Shown here one piece after another: positions 11,659-21,395 of a stretch of DNA of 64,000 bases. The translations under genes and the position numbers were made by a program. Below the pieces are notes generated by a model. That model had not been told where the DNA came from and ran no database searches. It saw nothing but the letters and a program-made list of their open reading frames with translations. Origin of the DNA: Streptomyces griseoluteus (lineage in GTDB: Bacteria > Actinomycetota > Actinomycetes > Streptomycetales > Streptomycetaceae); NCBI RefSeq assembly GCF_004784465.1, contig NZ_SRRU01000004.1, positions 521,751-585,750 on the forward strand. The letters run 5' to 3'. The stretch's first letter is position 1. Every line of letters begins with the position of its first letter.

Positions 11659-11798
11659 GGCCGGGCCACGGGGGCGTGGCCCGGTGCCGGTACCGGAAGG
11701 GTTCACCGGGCGTTTGCCCAGGTGTCCGCCCAAGGGGGACCGGCCGTGCCGTCGGTGGTAGCCGCATTTACCCCGGCGAACGTGATTCCAACCACGGC

Positions 11799-12338
11799 TC
11801 AGGCCAGCGTGCCGTCGTCCGGTCCGACGCCCTGGTCGCCGTCCTCCTCGTCCTCCTCGTCGTCCTCGGACGTGGCGAGGACCGGGGAGGCGTGGTGGGA
11901 CCACAGCTTCCAGCCCTCGGGGGTGCGCCGGAACACATTGGTGGCGACGACGAGCTGCCCGACCAGCGGCCCCAGCTCCTCGCCCTCCTCCGGCGCCGGC
12001 CCGCCGCTGAGGATGTTCTCGGTGCAGCTCACGATCGCGGTGTTCCCGGTGACGGAGACATGCACGTCGGTGAGGAAGAACTGGATGTAGTCGGTGTTCG
12101 CCATGATCAGCGCGTACGACCTGAGCACCTCGCCGCGCCCGGTGAGCACCGGCCAGCCGGGGTGGACGCAGGAGACGACCCCGGTGTCGGCGGGGTCGTG
12201 GTACTCCTCGTCGACGCCCAGGTCGGCGGGGGCCAGCCAGAGTCCGGCCACCTCCTCGAAGTCGCCGCGCTCCATCGCCTCGTAGAACGAGGTGTTGGCG
12301 GCGGACACCTCTTCGACGTCCACGTCCGCGGCGCTCAC
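11799..12338 (-). CDS. NTF2-like (SnoaL/SgcJ-fold) protein in the folate operon
   Basis: A 179-residue cytoplasmic protein with the nuclear transport factor 2-like cone fold: N-terminal helix FYEAMERGDFEEVAGLW, then CVHPGWPVLTGRGEVLRSY and a series of beta strands ending in WKLWSHHASPV. The last 25 residues are almost purely acidic. Its GTG start overlaps the folP stop (GTGA), so it is translationally coupled to FolP. The family includes small hydrolases, isomerases and binding proteins. No reaction is known for this member; its place between folP and folB suggests a role in pterin metabolism, which is inference. Confidence 0.82.
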   Translation of the reverse strand: MSAADVDVEEVSAANTSFYEAMERGDFEEVAGLWLAPADLGVDEEYHDPADTGVVSCVHPGWPVLTGRGEVLRSYALIMANTDYIQFFLTDVHVSVTGNTAIVSCTENILSGGPAPEEGEELGPLVGQLVVATNVFRRTPEGWKLWSHHASPVLATSEDDEEDEEDGDQGVGPDDGTLA

Positions 12339-13195
12339 CGGGCGCCCTCCACCGCGCGGGCCACGCGGACCGCGTCGGCCGTGGCGCGCACCTCGTGGAC
12401 GCGGACGGCCCAGGCGCCGGCGTGGGCGGCGAGGGCGGAGACGGCGGCGGTGGCGGCGTCGCGTTCGCGGGCCGGCGGGGTGGGGCCCTCGGGTCCTGCC
12501 AGGACGTGGCCGAGGAAGCGTTTGCGGGAGGCGGCGACCAGGAGGGGGTGGCCCAGCGCGCGGAGCCGGTCCAGGTGGGCGAGGAGGGCGAGGTCGTGCT
12601 CGGCCTCCTTGGAGAAGCCGAGGCCGGGGTCGATGACGACGCGCTCCGGGGCGACGCCCGCCGCGAGGACGGCCTCCACGCGGGCGTGCAGCTCGTCGCA
12701 GACCTCGGTGACGACGTCCTCGTAGACGCCCCGGACGTTGGCGCCCTCCAGGAGGCCGCGCCAGTGCATGACCACGAAGGGGGCGCCGGTCCGTGCGACC
12801 ACGGGCAGCATCGCGGGGTCGGCGAGGCCGCCGCTGACGTCGTTGACGAGGACGGCGCCCGCCGCGAGCGCCTGCTCGGCGACGGCCGCGCGCATGGTGT
12901 CCACGGAGACCTTCACGCCCTCGGCGGCCAGCCCGCGCACGACGGGGACCACGCGGCGCAGCTCCTCGGCCTCGTCGACGCGGGTCGCGCCGGGCCGGGT
13001 GGACTCGCCGCCGACGTCGACCAGATCGGCGCCCTCGGCCGCGAGGTCGAGCCCGTGCTTGACGGCGGCCGTGGTGTCGAACCAGCGGCCGCCGTCGGAG
13101 AAGGAGTCGGGGGTGACGTTGACGACGCCCATGACCGCGCAGCGGTCCCACGTCGGAAGACCCGCCACTTCGCCGCGCCCGCTGAGGTTCTTCAT
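12335..13195 (-). CDS. folP: Dihydropteroate synthase
   Basis: A 286-residue enzyme joining 6-hydroxymethyl-dihydropterin pyrophosphate and p-aminobenzoate to dihydropteroate; the target of sulfonamides. The signature NVTPDSFSDGG begins at residue 26 and GGESTRPG at 62. ATG 13195 is chosen because TACGCT (13207-13202) lies exactly six bases upstream, a leaderless arrangement; a GTG at 13222 is an alternative. It is the first gene of the leftward folate operon. Confidence 0.95.
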   Translation of the reverse strand: MKNLSGRGEVAGLPTWDRCAVMGVVNVTPDSFSDGGRWFDTTAAVKHGLDLAAEGADLVDVGGESTRPGATRVDEAEELRRVVPVVRGLAAEGVKVSVDTMRAAVAEQALAAGAVLVNDVSGGLADPAMLPVVARTGAPFVVMHWRGLLEGANVRGVYEDVVTEVCDELHARVEAVLAAGVAPERVVIDPGLGFSKEAEHDLALLAHLDRLRALGHPLLVAASRKRFLGHVLAGPEGPTPPARERDAATAAVSALAAHAGAWAVRVHEVRATADAVRVARAVEGAR

Positions 13196-13207
13196 ACGTT
13201 CAGCGTA
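13196..13207 (-). promoter_or_regulatory. Leaderless promoter of folP
   Basis: On the minus strand TACGCT, then GAACGT, then ATG. The six-base distance from the -10 box to the start codon implies that the mRNA begins at the ATG. No clear -35 hexamer at 17-18 bp was found. Confidence 0.5.
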
Positions 13208-13333
13208 GGCCCCGAGGTGCACGGCGAAGGTGCGCGGGCCGGTACGGAACGGCCTCTTCCGGACGGCCTCGGCAAGGTGGTCCGGGGCCTGCGCGGCCCT
13301 CCGCGCGAGCTGCGCGGGATTGGTCCGGCCGGG

Positions 13334-15172
13334 TCAGGCGGCCCGTACGCCGTGCTCGTGGGAGCGGTGCGCGCAGGGCCGCGCGGCGGCGTTCCGGCGG
13401 CGCCGCAGGAAGCGGGGCAGCGGCAGCGCGAGGTCCACGAAGCCCTCGGCCTGCATCGCGGCGAAGCCGATGCGGGGCAGGTCGGCCGAGGCCCGGTAGA
13501 CCACGAAACGGGGCTCCCAGCGGGGCTGGAACTTGGCGTTGAACTTGTACAGCGACTCGATCTGGAACCAGCGGGAGAGGAACACCAGCAGCCCCCGCCA
13601 GGCCCGCAGCACCGGCCCGGCGCCGATCTTCTCGCCGCGCGCGAGGGCGGAGCGGAACATGGCGAAGTTGAGCGAGATCCGGGCGATGCCGAGCTTCGGC
13701 GCGGCCTGGAGGGCGGCGACGATGAGCAGCTCGTTCATGCCGGGGTCGGCCAGCCGGTCACGGCGCATCAGGTCCAGCGACACGCCGTCCTGGCCCCACG
13801 GCACGAAGTGCAGGATCGCCTTCAGATCGCCGTACGGGCCGGGTGTGTCGTCCTGCTTGTGGGCGGCGGCGATCAGGCAGTCGCCGTCTGCGGGGTCGCC
13901 GATGCGGCCGAGGGCCATGGAGAAACCCCGCTCGTTGTCGGTGCCCCGCCAGTCCTCGGCGGCCAGCCGTACGCGCTCCAGCTCGCCGTCGGAGAGGTCA
14001 CGGACGCGCCGGACGCGGGTCTCGTAGCCGGCCCGCTCGATGCGCTTGACCATCTGGCGCACATTGCGCATCGCGCGTCCGGCGAGGGAGAAATCCGCGA
14101 CGTCGACCACCGCCTCGTCACCCAGCTCCAGGGCGTCCAGGCCGGTCTCACGGGTCCACACCTCGCCGCCCGTCTCCGAGCAGCCCATGACGGCGGGGGT
14201 CCAGGAGTGGGCCTTGGCCTCGTCCATGAAGCGCTCGATGGCGCCGGGCCACGCCTCCACGTCCCCGATGGGGTCGCCGCTGGCCAGCATCACGCCGGAG
14301 ACGACCCGGTAGGTGACGGCGGCCTTGCCGCTGGGGGAGAAGACGACGGCCTTGTCCCGGCGCAGCGCGAAGTGGCCGAGGGAGTCGCGGCGGCCGTGCC
14401 GGTCCAGCAGCTCCCTCAGGCGCGCCTCGTCCTCCTCGGTCAGGCGGGCGGCGGGGTGTTCGGGCCGGAAGGCGAGGTAGCTGGTGGTGACGGCGGTGAG
14501 CCAGCCGAGGGCGCCGAGGGAGAAGGCGACCGTCCAGGAGGTGCTGCCCTGGTAGTCGACGGGGCCCTCGAAGCCGAACAGGCCGTAGACGACGTGGGTC
14601 AGCCGATCGGCCAGGCTCGGGTCGCCGAGAGTCCGGTCGGGGTGGACGCTGACGATGACCAGTCCGAGGACGAGGGAACCCGCGCTCATGAGGACGAAGT
14701 TGGCCAGCGCCCGCCAGCGGCTGCGCGGGTCGGGCAGTGCGCCGAACTCGGTGCGGTGGCGCAGCAGGGGCACCAGGAGCGCGACCGAGATGAGCACGCC
14801 GAGCAGCGAGTGCCGGTACACGAACTCGGCGACGGCGCCGGCCGGCAGCAGTACGACGGCGGCCCGCCAGGCGCGCCGCTTGCGGCGTTTGAGCCCGTGC
14901 GCGAGCAGGAGCAGCAGCACGCCCGCGCTGAGCGAGAGGGCCGCGGCGAACGGCCCGAAGGAGCCGGGCAGCGCCTCCGCGATCGCGTGCATACGGCTGT
15001 GACGGAAGCGCGGGAACACGCCCGCCGCGATGTCGAGCAGGCCGACGAGGGCGCACGCCCGGCCGATCAGGGCGGGGACGGCCTCGGCACGGGGGCCGCG
15101 CAGTATGCGCCGCGCCCGGTTCGAACCCCGCGGAACCCCGCCTGACAATTCCCCATCTATCCTGACAGACAT
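13334..15172 (-). CDS. MprF-like membrane protein with phosphatidylglycerol lysyltransferase (DUF2156) domain
   Basis: A 612-residue protein: an N-terminal membrane half with about six segments (residues 35-240) and a soluble C-terminal GNAT-like DUF2156 domain (about 270-590) with DKAVVFSPSGKAAVTYRVV and the closing SLYKFNAKFQPRWEPRFVVY. MprF proteins transfer aminoacyl groups from tRNA to phosphatidylglycerol and flip the product, lowering the negative surface charge. No tRNA synthetase domain is attached. The substrate amino acid cannot be told from the sequence. ATG 15172 is preferred; ATG 15223 is in frame. Confidence 0.85.
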   Translation of the reverse strand: MSVRIDGELSGGVPRGSNRARRILRGPRAEAVPALIGRACALVGLLDIAAGVFPRFRHSRMHAIAEALPGSFGPFAAALSLSAGVLLLLLAHGLKRRKRRAWRAAVVLLPAGAVAEFVYRHSLLGVLISVALLVPLLRHRTEFGALPDPRSRWRALANFVLMSAGSLVLGLVIVSVHPDRTLGDPSLADRLTHVVYGLFGFEGPVDYQGSTSWTVAFSLGALGWLTAVTTSYLAFRPEHPAARLTEEDEARLRELLDRHGRRDSLGHFALRRDKAVVFSPSGKAAVTYRVVSGVMLASGDPIGDVEAWPGAIERFMDEAKAHSWTPAVMGCSETGGEVWTRETGLDALELGDEAVVDVADFSLAGRAMRNVRQMVKRIERAGYETRVRRVRDLSDGELERVRLAAEDWRGTDNERGFSMALGRIGDPADGDCLIAAAHKQDDTPGPYGDLKAILHFVPWGQDGVSLDLMRRDRLADPGMNELLIVAALQAAPKLGIARISLNFAMFRSALARGEKIGAGPVLRAWRGLLVFLSRWFQIESLYKFNAKFQPRWEPRFVVYRASADLPRIGFAAMQAEGFVDLALPLPRFLRRRRNAAARPCAHRSHEHGVRAA

Positions 15173-15369
15173 CGCATCCCGTAGCTCTGCGAGAGACCTT
15201 GAAACCCGGTGCCGATCGGGCATCCGGTGACATTGCGCCCTCTAGGACGGTGTCTTGGGGAGACAGGTTCCTCCCGCTCCGGAAAGTCGGGTCAAAGGTC
15301 AAGGAAAGCCTGGGGCAAGTCCGTGCCGCGGCACGGTGTCCGAGGCGGAAAGCGCAGGCAGGAACAGCC

Positions 15370-16500
15370 ATGGGTCTCACGAGCAACTCACTTCTGGTGC
15401 TGGCGGTGGCGGTCGCCGTGGTGCTGTTCGGAGCCACGCTGTGGCTGTGGCCGCGCCTGGCCCGGCGGAGCTGGGCGGCCCTCGGCGGCCGGATCGGCCT
15501 GCTGCTCGCCACCCAGTTGGCGCTCATCTGCTCCCTCGGGGTGGCCGCCAACCAGAGCTTCGGCTTCTACGCGGGCTGGGACGACCTGCTCGGCCGGGAG
15601 ACCGAACAGGGCGTCCTGGTCGACCAGTCGGCGACGACCGCCGGCGCGGGCGGCCCGCTCCGGGTGGTGAGCATCAAGTCCCCGCCGGGCGACGCCGGTT
15701 CGCGGGCCTCGGCGGTGGGCGAGGTCCAGAAGGTCGACATCGTCGGCCGGGTCTCCCGCATCGCCACCCCGGCCTACGTCTATCTGCCCCCGGAGTACTT
15801 CCAGCCCCGGTTCCGCACCCGTACGTTCCCGGTCTCGGTGGTGCTGACCGGCTACCCCGGCACCGCGCAGGCGCTCGTCACCAAGCTCAAGTACCCGGCG
15901 GTCGCGCGGGGTCTGGCCAAGGACGGGCGGGCGCAGCCGATGATCCTGGTGATGATGCGGCCCACCGTGGCGCCCCCGCGCGACACCGAGTGCGTGGACA
16001 TCCCGCAGGGCCCGCAGACCGAGACCTTCTTCGCCAAGGACCTCCCCGAGGCCGTCCTCGCGCACTACCGGGCCGGTGCCCGCCCGGGAAGCTGGGGCAT
16101 CATCGGCGACTCCACCGGCGGCTACTGCTCCCTCAAGCTCGCCATGCGCCACCCGGACGTCTACGCGGCGGGCGCCGGCCTGTCGGCGTACTACACCGCG
16201 CCCCTCGACCCCACCACCGGCGACCTCTTCCACGGCGACCGCAGCCTGCGTGATCACGCCGATCTGCACTGGCTGCTCGCACACGAACCGGCGCCGGACA
16301 CCTCCCTGCTCGTCACCAGCAGCAAGATCGGCGAACACAACTACCGGGACACGCTCAGGTTCGTGAACGAGGTACGTGCCACCGGCCGGACCAGGATCTC
16401 CTCCATCATCCTGGAGAGCGGCGGACACAACTTCAACACCTGGCGGCGCGAGGTTCCGCCCGCCCTCCAGTGGCTCAGCGGGCAGCTCAGCGACCGTTGA
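15370..16500 (+). CDS. Membrane-anchored alpha/beta-hydrolase esterase (esterase D/antigen 85-like)
   Basis: A 376-residue protein with two N-terminal membrane segments (about 8-28 and 42-62) and an extracytoplasmic alpha/beta-hydrolase domain. The nucleophile elbow reads GDSTGGYC (Ser in G-x-S-x-G) and the last catalytic residue is in ESGGHNFNTW. The fold resembles putative esterases of the mycolyltransferase/antigen 85 class, often exported in actinomycetes. The substrate is unknown. ATG 15370 is preceded by GCAGGAAC. It is divergent from the MprF-like gene. Confidence 0.85.
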   Translation: MGLTSNSLLVLAVAVAVVLFGATLWLWPRLARRSWAALGGRIGLLLATQLALICSLGVAANQSFGFYAGWDDLLGRETEQGVLVDQSATTAGAGGPLRVVSIKSPPGDAGSRASAVGEVQKVDIVGRVSRIATPAYVYLPPEYFQPRFRTRTFPVSVVLTGYPGTAQALVTKLKYPAVARGLAKDGRAQPMILVMMRPTVAPPRDTECVDIPQGPQTETFFAKDLPEAVLAHYRAGARPGSWGIIGDSTGGYCSLKLAMRHPDVYAAGAGLSAYYTAPLDPTTGDLFHGDRSLRDHADLHWLLAHEPAPDTSLLVTSSKIGEHNYRDTLRFVNEVRATGRTRISSIILESGGHNFNTWRREVPPALQWLSGQLSDR

Positions 16501-16595
16501 GCCGGGGGTGCTGAAACCTCGTGAAGCCCTTGCCGTGGCCGGATTTTTGGGCCTCGGGGGCCCATGAGGCGCCTACGCGCGGTAAGTTTCTGGCC

Positions 16596-17780
16596 ATGCC
16601 ACGTGGACGCCACCGCCATTCACCGCCTCTGCACCGGCTGTTGCCTCCCTCCGCGATCGCCGGTGTCGCCGTCGTCTGCGCGCTGGCGCCCTGGGTGTTC
16701 TCCTCCCTCGGGGTGGTGCGCGCCCTGGCCGGCGTCGCCGCGCTCACGGCGGTCGGCGGCGCGGTCGTGATGCGCCAGTGGGACGCACAGGCGGGCAAGC
16801 AGGTCGCCGAGCTGACCCGCGCGCGGGTCAGCGACGAATGGCGGTACGACGAACGGGTCGCCGAACTGGAGACCGACCTGGAGGAGTCGCGCGAGCTGCG
16901 CGTCAAACTGGAGCGGCGCCTGCGGGCCAAGCGCGCGGAACTGGCGGGGCTGCGCAACGAACACGCCTCCCTGCTGCGCCGGTACGCCACCGCGGAGACC
17001 GAGCGTGCCAGCGCGCTGGAGGGGCGGCGGCTGCTGGAGATCGAGGCGGCGCCGGAGTCCGGCACGCTCGCGCTGCCGGCCGGGCCGAGCGCGGAGGCCG
17101 CGGTGGACACCACCGAGGCTCCCCGGGCCGCGGAGGCCGTCTCCGCCAAGGAGCTGTACCTGAAGGCCGCGACCGCGCTGGCGCGGCTGGAGCGGTCGGC
17201 GGAGGAGCCCGAGGTCGAGGCCGAGCCCGAGGCCGAGGCGGGGTCCGAGGCCGAGGCGGGGTCCGAGGTGGAAGCCGTCGCCAAAGGAGATCCGGACAGT
17301 GCGGGTACCGGGGCCGACGACACCGGCGACCACACCGCCGCCGAGGGGCTGGGACCCGTGGACGCCGAAGGCGAAGTGACCGAGGCGCACACCGCCTCCG
17401 GTGAGACGCCGGAGGAGGCGCAGGCGCACACCGCCGAAACGGCCGTGGTGCCCGCCCGGTCCACCGGGCAGCGGCCCGCCGGGCACTTCACCGTGCCGAC
17501 CGCCGTCGCCGTCGTCCCGGCCGCGCCCTCCCGGCGCCCGCTGGTCGAGGGCGGGTTCGACTTCTTCGGTACGCAGAAGGACACCTCGGCGGCACTGGAC
17601 GTGCGCAACGAGGACCTGGCCGACGTGGTCGGGCAGGAGGCCCTCGCCCTGCACAAGGCGGACGCCGGGACGGCGTACAAGCCCGCCGGCACCTACGACG
17701 TGGGCCAGGTCATCGATCTGACCGCGCACGACGAGACCGAGCACATCGACGTGGAGGGGCTGCGCAGCGCGGCCTCCTGA
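16596..17780 (+). CDS. Membrane-anchored coiled-coil protein with acidic repeat tail
   Basis: A 394-residue protein without a recognised enzymatic domain. Basic His-rich start, two membrane segments within residues 20-62, then a charged coiled coil (about 70-160, KQVAELTRARVSDEWRYDE onward), an acidic EAEAGSEAEA-type repeat near 205-230 and a Pro/Ala tail ending with VGQVIDLTAHDETEHIDVE. The start is placed at ATG 16596, where TAAGTT ends seven bases upstream (leaderless pattern). It precedes the orphan nuoD by 51 bp on the same strand. The role is unknown; a cell-envelope or cytoskeletal scaffold is possible. Confidence 0.75.
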   Translation: MPRGRHRHSPPLHRLLPPSAIAGVAVVCALAPWVFSSLGVVRALAGVAALTAVGGAVVMRQWDAQAGKQVAELTRARVSDEWRYDERVAELETDLEESRELRVKLERRLRAKRAELAGLRNEHASLLRRYATAETERASALEGRRLLEIEAAPESGTLALPAGPSAEAAVDTTEAPRAAEAVSAKELYLKAATALARLERSAEEPEVEAEPEAEAGSEAEAGSEVEAVAKGDPDSAGTGADDTGDHTAAEGLGPVDAEGEVTEAHTASGETPEEAQAHTAETAVVPARSTGQRPAGHFTVPTAVAVVPAAPSRRPLVEGGFDFFGTQKDTSAALDVRNEDLADVVGQEALALHKADAGTAYKPAGTYDVGQVIDLTAHDETEHIDVEGLRSAAS

Positions 17781-17831
17781 GCCGCGCCGCCCGTTTCCGC
17801 CGCGCAGCGCGCGTAGGGGAGACTGGGACGC

Positions 17832-18980
17832 ATGACTGCCACGGAGACCACGGTCGGGATCGGCGGTGCCGCCGAGAGCACCGACATGGTGCTCAACATC
17901 GGGCCCCAGCATCCCTCCACGCACGGCGTGCTCCGGCTGCGGCTGGTGCTGGACGGCGAGCGCGTCGAGCGTGCCGAGCCGGTGATCGGCTATATGCACC
18001 GGGGCGCGGAGAAGCTGTTCGAGGCCCGTGACTACCGGCAGATCATCATGCTCGCCAACCGCCACGACTGGCTGTCGGCGTTCTCCAACGAGCTGGGCGT
18101 GGTCATCGCCGTCGAGCGGATGCTCGGCATGGAGGTGCCCGAGCGAGCGGTGTGGACCCGGACCCTGCTCGCCGAGCTGAACCGGGTGCTCAACCACCTG
18201 ATGTTCCTCGGCTCCTATCCGCTGGAGCTGGGCGGGATCACGCCGGTCTTCTACGCGTTCCGCGAGCGCGAGGTGCTCCAGAACGTGATGGAGGAGGTCT
18301 CCGGTGGCCGCATGCACTACATGTTCAACCGGGTCGGCGGCCTGAAGGAGGACCTCACCGACGGCTGGACCGGGCGCGCGAGGGACGCGGTGGCCGCCGT
18401 CCGCTCCCGCATGGGCGTCTTCGACGACCTGGTCCTCGGCAACGAGATCTTCCGGGGGCGCACGCGGGGCGTGGGCGCGCTCACCCCGGAGGCCGTGCAC
18501 GCGTACGGCGTGAGCGGGCCCATCGCCCGCGCCTCGGGCGTCGACTTCGACCTGCGCCGCGACGAGCCGTACCTCGCCTACGGGGACCTCCAGGACACCC
18601 TGAAGGTCGTCACCCGGACCGAGGGTGACTGCCTGGCCCGCTTCGAGGTCCTGCTGGAGCAGACCCACAACGCGCTCGACCTCGCGGACGCCTGTCTGGA
18701 CCGGCTCGCGGAACTGCCGCCCGGCCCGGTCAACCAGCGGCTGCCCAAGGTGCTGAAGGCGCCCGAGGGACACACCTACGCCTGGACCGAGAACCCGCTC
18801 GGCATCAACGGCTACTACCTGGTCAGCAAGGGCGAGAAGACGCCGTACCGGCTGAAGCTGCGGTCGGCGTCGTACAACAACATCCAGGTGCTGGGCGAGC
18901 TGCTGCCGGGGACGCTGGTCTCCGACATGGTGGCGATCCTGGGGTCGCTGTTCTTCGTGGTGGGCGACATCGACAAGTAG
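17832..18980 (+). CDS. Orphan NADH-quinone oxidoreductase subunit D (NuoD/NDUFS2 family)
   Basis: A 382-residue homologue of the 49-kDa complex I subunit, with [13 protein letters not shown] (residues 24-36), YMHRGAEKL (54-62), VERMLG and the C-terminal [15 protein letters not shown]. Length and ends match true NuoD, and the quinone-site histidines of HPSTHG are present. No other nuo gene is nearby, so this is a second, stand-alone copy as known in Streptomyces. It ends one base before the convergent methyltransferase gene. Whether it joins complex I or acts elsewhere cannot be told. A hydrogenase large subunit is excluded by the lack of the CxxC pairs. Confidence 0.92.
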   Translation: MTATETTVGIGGAAESTDMVLNIGPQHPSTHGVLRLRLVLDGERVERAEPVIGYMHRGAEKLFEARDYRQIIMLANRHDWLSAFSNELGVVIAVERMLGMEVPERAVWTRTLLAELNRVLNHLMFLGSYPLELGGITPVFYAFREREVLQNVMEEVSGGRMHYMFNRVGGLKEDLTDGWTGRARDAVAAVRSRMGVFDDLVLGNEIFRGRTRGVGALTPEAVHAYGVSGPIARASGVDFDLRRDEPYLAYGDLQDTLKVVTRTEGDCLARFEVLLEQTHNALDLADACLDRLAELPPGPVNQRLPKVLKAPEGHTYAWTENPLGINGYYLVSKGEKTPYRLKLRSASYNNIQVLGELLPGTLVSDMVAILGSLFFVVGDIDK

Positions 18981-18981
18981 G

Positions 18982-19977
18982 TCACAGGGGCGGTCCGGGC
19001 AGCCCGGCCGGCTGGAGGAGCCAGCCGAAGTCGCCGAGGCCGCCCGGTGCGGTGAGTTCGGCGGCGGCTCCGGCGCCCGCGAGGGCGCGTACGTAGGCGG
19101 CGGGGTCGGTGGTGGCCAGGGTGAGCGGGGGACGGGCGCCGGTGACGTCCAGCGCGCGCAGGGCCTCGCGCTGGGTGAGCAGGCGGGGGGTGCCGTGGCC
19201 GCTCCCGGCCGCCGCGCAGGCGTCCAGGGCGACATGCGCGGTGATGTCGCAGGTCCCGTCGGGCACGGGCGCCGTCTCCCGGCCCGCCCGGAAGCCGGTG
19301 AGCGTGCCGTAGGGCGGCCGGGTGCCGAGGGTATGGGCGTAGTCCACGGCCACCGCGAGCCCGCGCTCCACCCGGCCGACGGCTGCCGCCCAGGCCCGGT
19401 CCCTCGGCAGCCCGATCTCCGCCCGCTGTCCCTCCTGGGCGCCCAGCGGCCACCAGCGGGCCAGCCACTCCGCCTCCGCGCCCGTCACCGGCTCCCCGAG
19501 CCGCTCGGTGCCGTCCGGCGCGACCAGCACCAGCCGGGCCACGCCCGCGCGGTCGGTCTCGGCCACGTCCACGGGCACGTTGTCCAGCCACTCGTTGGCG
19601 AACAGCAGCCCGGTGACCGCCTCGGGCACCTCGGCCCGCCACGCGATCCGCCCGTCCAGCCCCGCGGGCCGGTCGGCGACCTCCACGGCGTACGCCCGCG
19701 TGCGCGCCGCCACCTCGTCCGGCAGCGCGGCCAGCACCCCCTGGACCAGCTCCCCGCGCCCGGCACCGAGATCGACGAAGTCCAGCACCTCGGGACGTCC
19801 CAGGGCCCCGTCCACCCGGCACAGCAGCCGGGCCACGGCGGCGGCGAACAGCGGCGAGGCGTGCACGGAGGTACGGAAGTGACCCGCGGGTCCCTCGGGG
19901 CGGCGGTAGAAGCCCCGGGGGCCGTACAGCGCCCCCTCCATGGCGTCCCGCCAGCCCTGCTCCGATGTCTCCCGCAC
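18982..19977 (-). CDS. NDUFAF7/MidA-type SAM-dependent methyltransferase
   Basis: A 331-residue protein of the SAM-dependent methyltransferase family that includes human NDUFAF7. SAM motif I is [12 protein letters not shown] (residues 69-80). The N-terminus [11 protein letters not shown] matches the YG-x-x-x-Y region, and [12 protein letters not shown] matches the family signature NE-x-x-D-x-x-P-V. NDUFAF7 dimethylates an arginine of NDUFS2, the NuoD homologue, and here the gene directly faces an orphan nuoD with one base between stops. The substrate assignment is inference. Confidence 0.85.
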   Translation of the reverse strand: MRETSEQGWRDAMEGALYGPRGFYRRPEGPAGHFRTSVHASPLFAAAVARLLCRVDGALGRPEVLDFVDLGAGRGELVQGVLAALPDEVAARTRAYAVEVADRPAGLDGRIAWRAEVPEAVTGLLFANEWLDNVPVDVAETDRAGVARLVLVAPDGTERLGEPVTGAEAEWLARWWPLGAQEGQRAEIGLPRDRAWAAAVGRVERGLAVAVDYAHTLGTRPPYGTLTGFRAGRETAPVPDGTCDITAHVALDACAAAGSGHGTPRLLTQREALRALDVTGARPPLTLATTDPAAYVRALAGAGAAAELTAPGGLGDFGWLLQPAGLPGPPL

Positions 19978-20119
19978 CGGGTCAGCCTAGGCGTACACCC
20001 ACCGGGTCGGCCTATGCGTACAGATGACCGGGGCATCCACCCTGCGGCGTACGTGTGCCGGGCACGGATCGCCCCTCCGGCTGACCCGTGCGCGCACCGG
20101 GTTTCCTTACGCTGATGAG

Positions 20120-21325
20120 GTGCAGCGCCTCTATGACTTCCTCCGCCGCCACCCCACGGGGGTCGACTGCTTCTGGGCCGTCGTCCTGCTCGGGCTCTCC
20201 GGCGTGAGCGTGGTGAACATGGACGGCACCCCGCACCACCACGGCTCCTTCGCCGCAGCCTGGACGATCTCCACCGTGCTGTGCGTGATCCTGGCCCTGC
20301 GCCGCCGCCTGCCGGAGCTGATGCTGGTCGCGGTGCTGGCCACCGGGCTGGCGCAGCTCATCCTGGACGTCGAGCCGGTCGTCGCCGACTTCACCATGCT
20401 GGTGGTCGTCTACACGGTCGCCGCCAGCGGCGCCCTGTGGGCCTCCCGGCTGGCGCTCGCCACCAGCCTGGTCGCGGCCTCGCTGGCGCAACTGCGCTGG
20501 CCGAACGAGCAGGTCAGCGCGCTCGGCCAGATCGCGCTCGCGGTCTTCCAGACGGTGCCGTTCGCGCTGGCCTGGGTGCTCGGCGACTCCATGCGCACCC
20601 GCCGCGCCTACTTCGCCCAGCTCGAGGAGCGCGCCGCCCGGCTGGAGAAGGAGCGCGAGGCGCAGGCCAAGGTCGCCGTCGCCGCCGAGCGCGCCCGGAT
20701 CGCCCGCGAGCTGCACGACGTGGTCGCGCACAACGTCTCGGTCATGGTGGTGCAGGCCGACGGCGCCGCCTACGTCCTGGACGCCGCCCCCGACCAGGCC
20801 CGCCAGGCGCTGGAGACGATCTCCTCCACCGGTCGCCAGGCGCTGGCCGAGATGCGCCGGCTGCTGGGCGTGCTGCGCACCGGCGAGCACCAGGAGAGCG
20901 GGGAGTACGTCCCGCAGCCCGACGTGGAGCAGATCGACGACCTGGTCGAGCAGTGCCGCGAGGCCGGGCTGCCGGTGGACTTCAAGGTCGAGGGCACCCC
21001 GCGTCCGCTGCCCAGCGGGGTGGAGCTGACCGCGTACCGGATCGTGCAGGAGGCGCTCACCAACACCCGCAAGCACGGTGGGCCCGAGGCGGGCGCCAGC
21101 GTCCGGCTGGTGTACTTCGACGACGGGCTCGGCCTGCTGGTCGAGGACGACGGCAAGGGCGCGCCGCACGAGCTGTACGAGGAGGGCGGCGCGGACGGCC
21201 AGGGACACGGCCTGATCGGCATGCGGGAGCGGGTCGGCATGGTCGGCGGCACCCTGGACGCCGGGCCGCGCCCCGGCGGCGGCTTCCGCATCAGCGCGCT
21301 GCTCCCGCTGAAACCTGCGCACTGA
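20120..21325 (+). CDS. NarL-type sensor histidine kinase
   Basis: A 401-residue membrane kinase. The N-terminal half has about five membrane segments (15-160) and no extracellular domain, then a HisKA_3 dimerisation domain with phospho-acceptor His199 in RARELHDVVAHN and a HATPase domain with N-box EALTNTRKH and G-boxes DDGKG and GHGLIGM. GTG 20120 is chosen because TACGCT lies six bases upstream. The response regulator follows 70 bp downstream. The stimulus is unknown. Confidence 0.92.
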   Translation: MQRLYDFLRRHPTGVDCFWAVVLLGLSGVSVVNMDGTPHHHGSFAAAWTISTVLCVILALRRRLPELMLVAVLATGLAQLILDVEPVVADFTMLVVVYTVAASGALWASRLALATSLVAASLAQLRWPNEQVSALGQIALAVFQTVPFALAWVLGDSMRTRRAYFAQLEERAARLEKEREAQAKVAVAAERARIARELHDVVAHNVSVMVVQADGAAYVLDAAPDQARQALETISSTGRQALAEMRRLLGVLRTGEHQESGEYVPQPDVEQIDDLVEQCREAGLPVDFKVEGTPRPLPSGVELTAYRIVQEALTNTRKHGGPEAGASVRLVYFDDGLGLLVEDDGKGAPHELYEEGGADGQGHGLIGMRERVGMVGGTLDAGPRPGGGFRISALLPLKPAH

Positions 21326-21395
21326 CACCTGTCACGAACGCGCCCCGCACCCCCGAAGCCCGCACACCCCGAGAAGGACACGGAAGAGGACCCCG

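Noticed and set aside
15112..15135. tRNA-like T-loop GGTTCGAACCCCG
   Set aside because: It lies inside the MprF-like coding region, and no acceptor stem or anticodon arm surrounds it.
17832..18980. NiFe hydrogenase large subunit in place of NuoD
   Set aside because: The CxxC pairs that bind nickel are missing, and both ends match NuoD.
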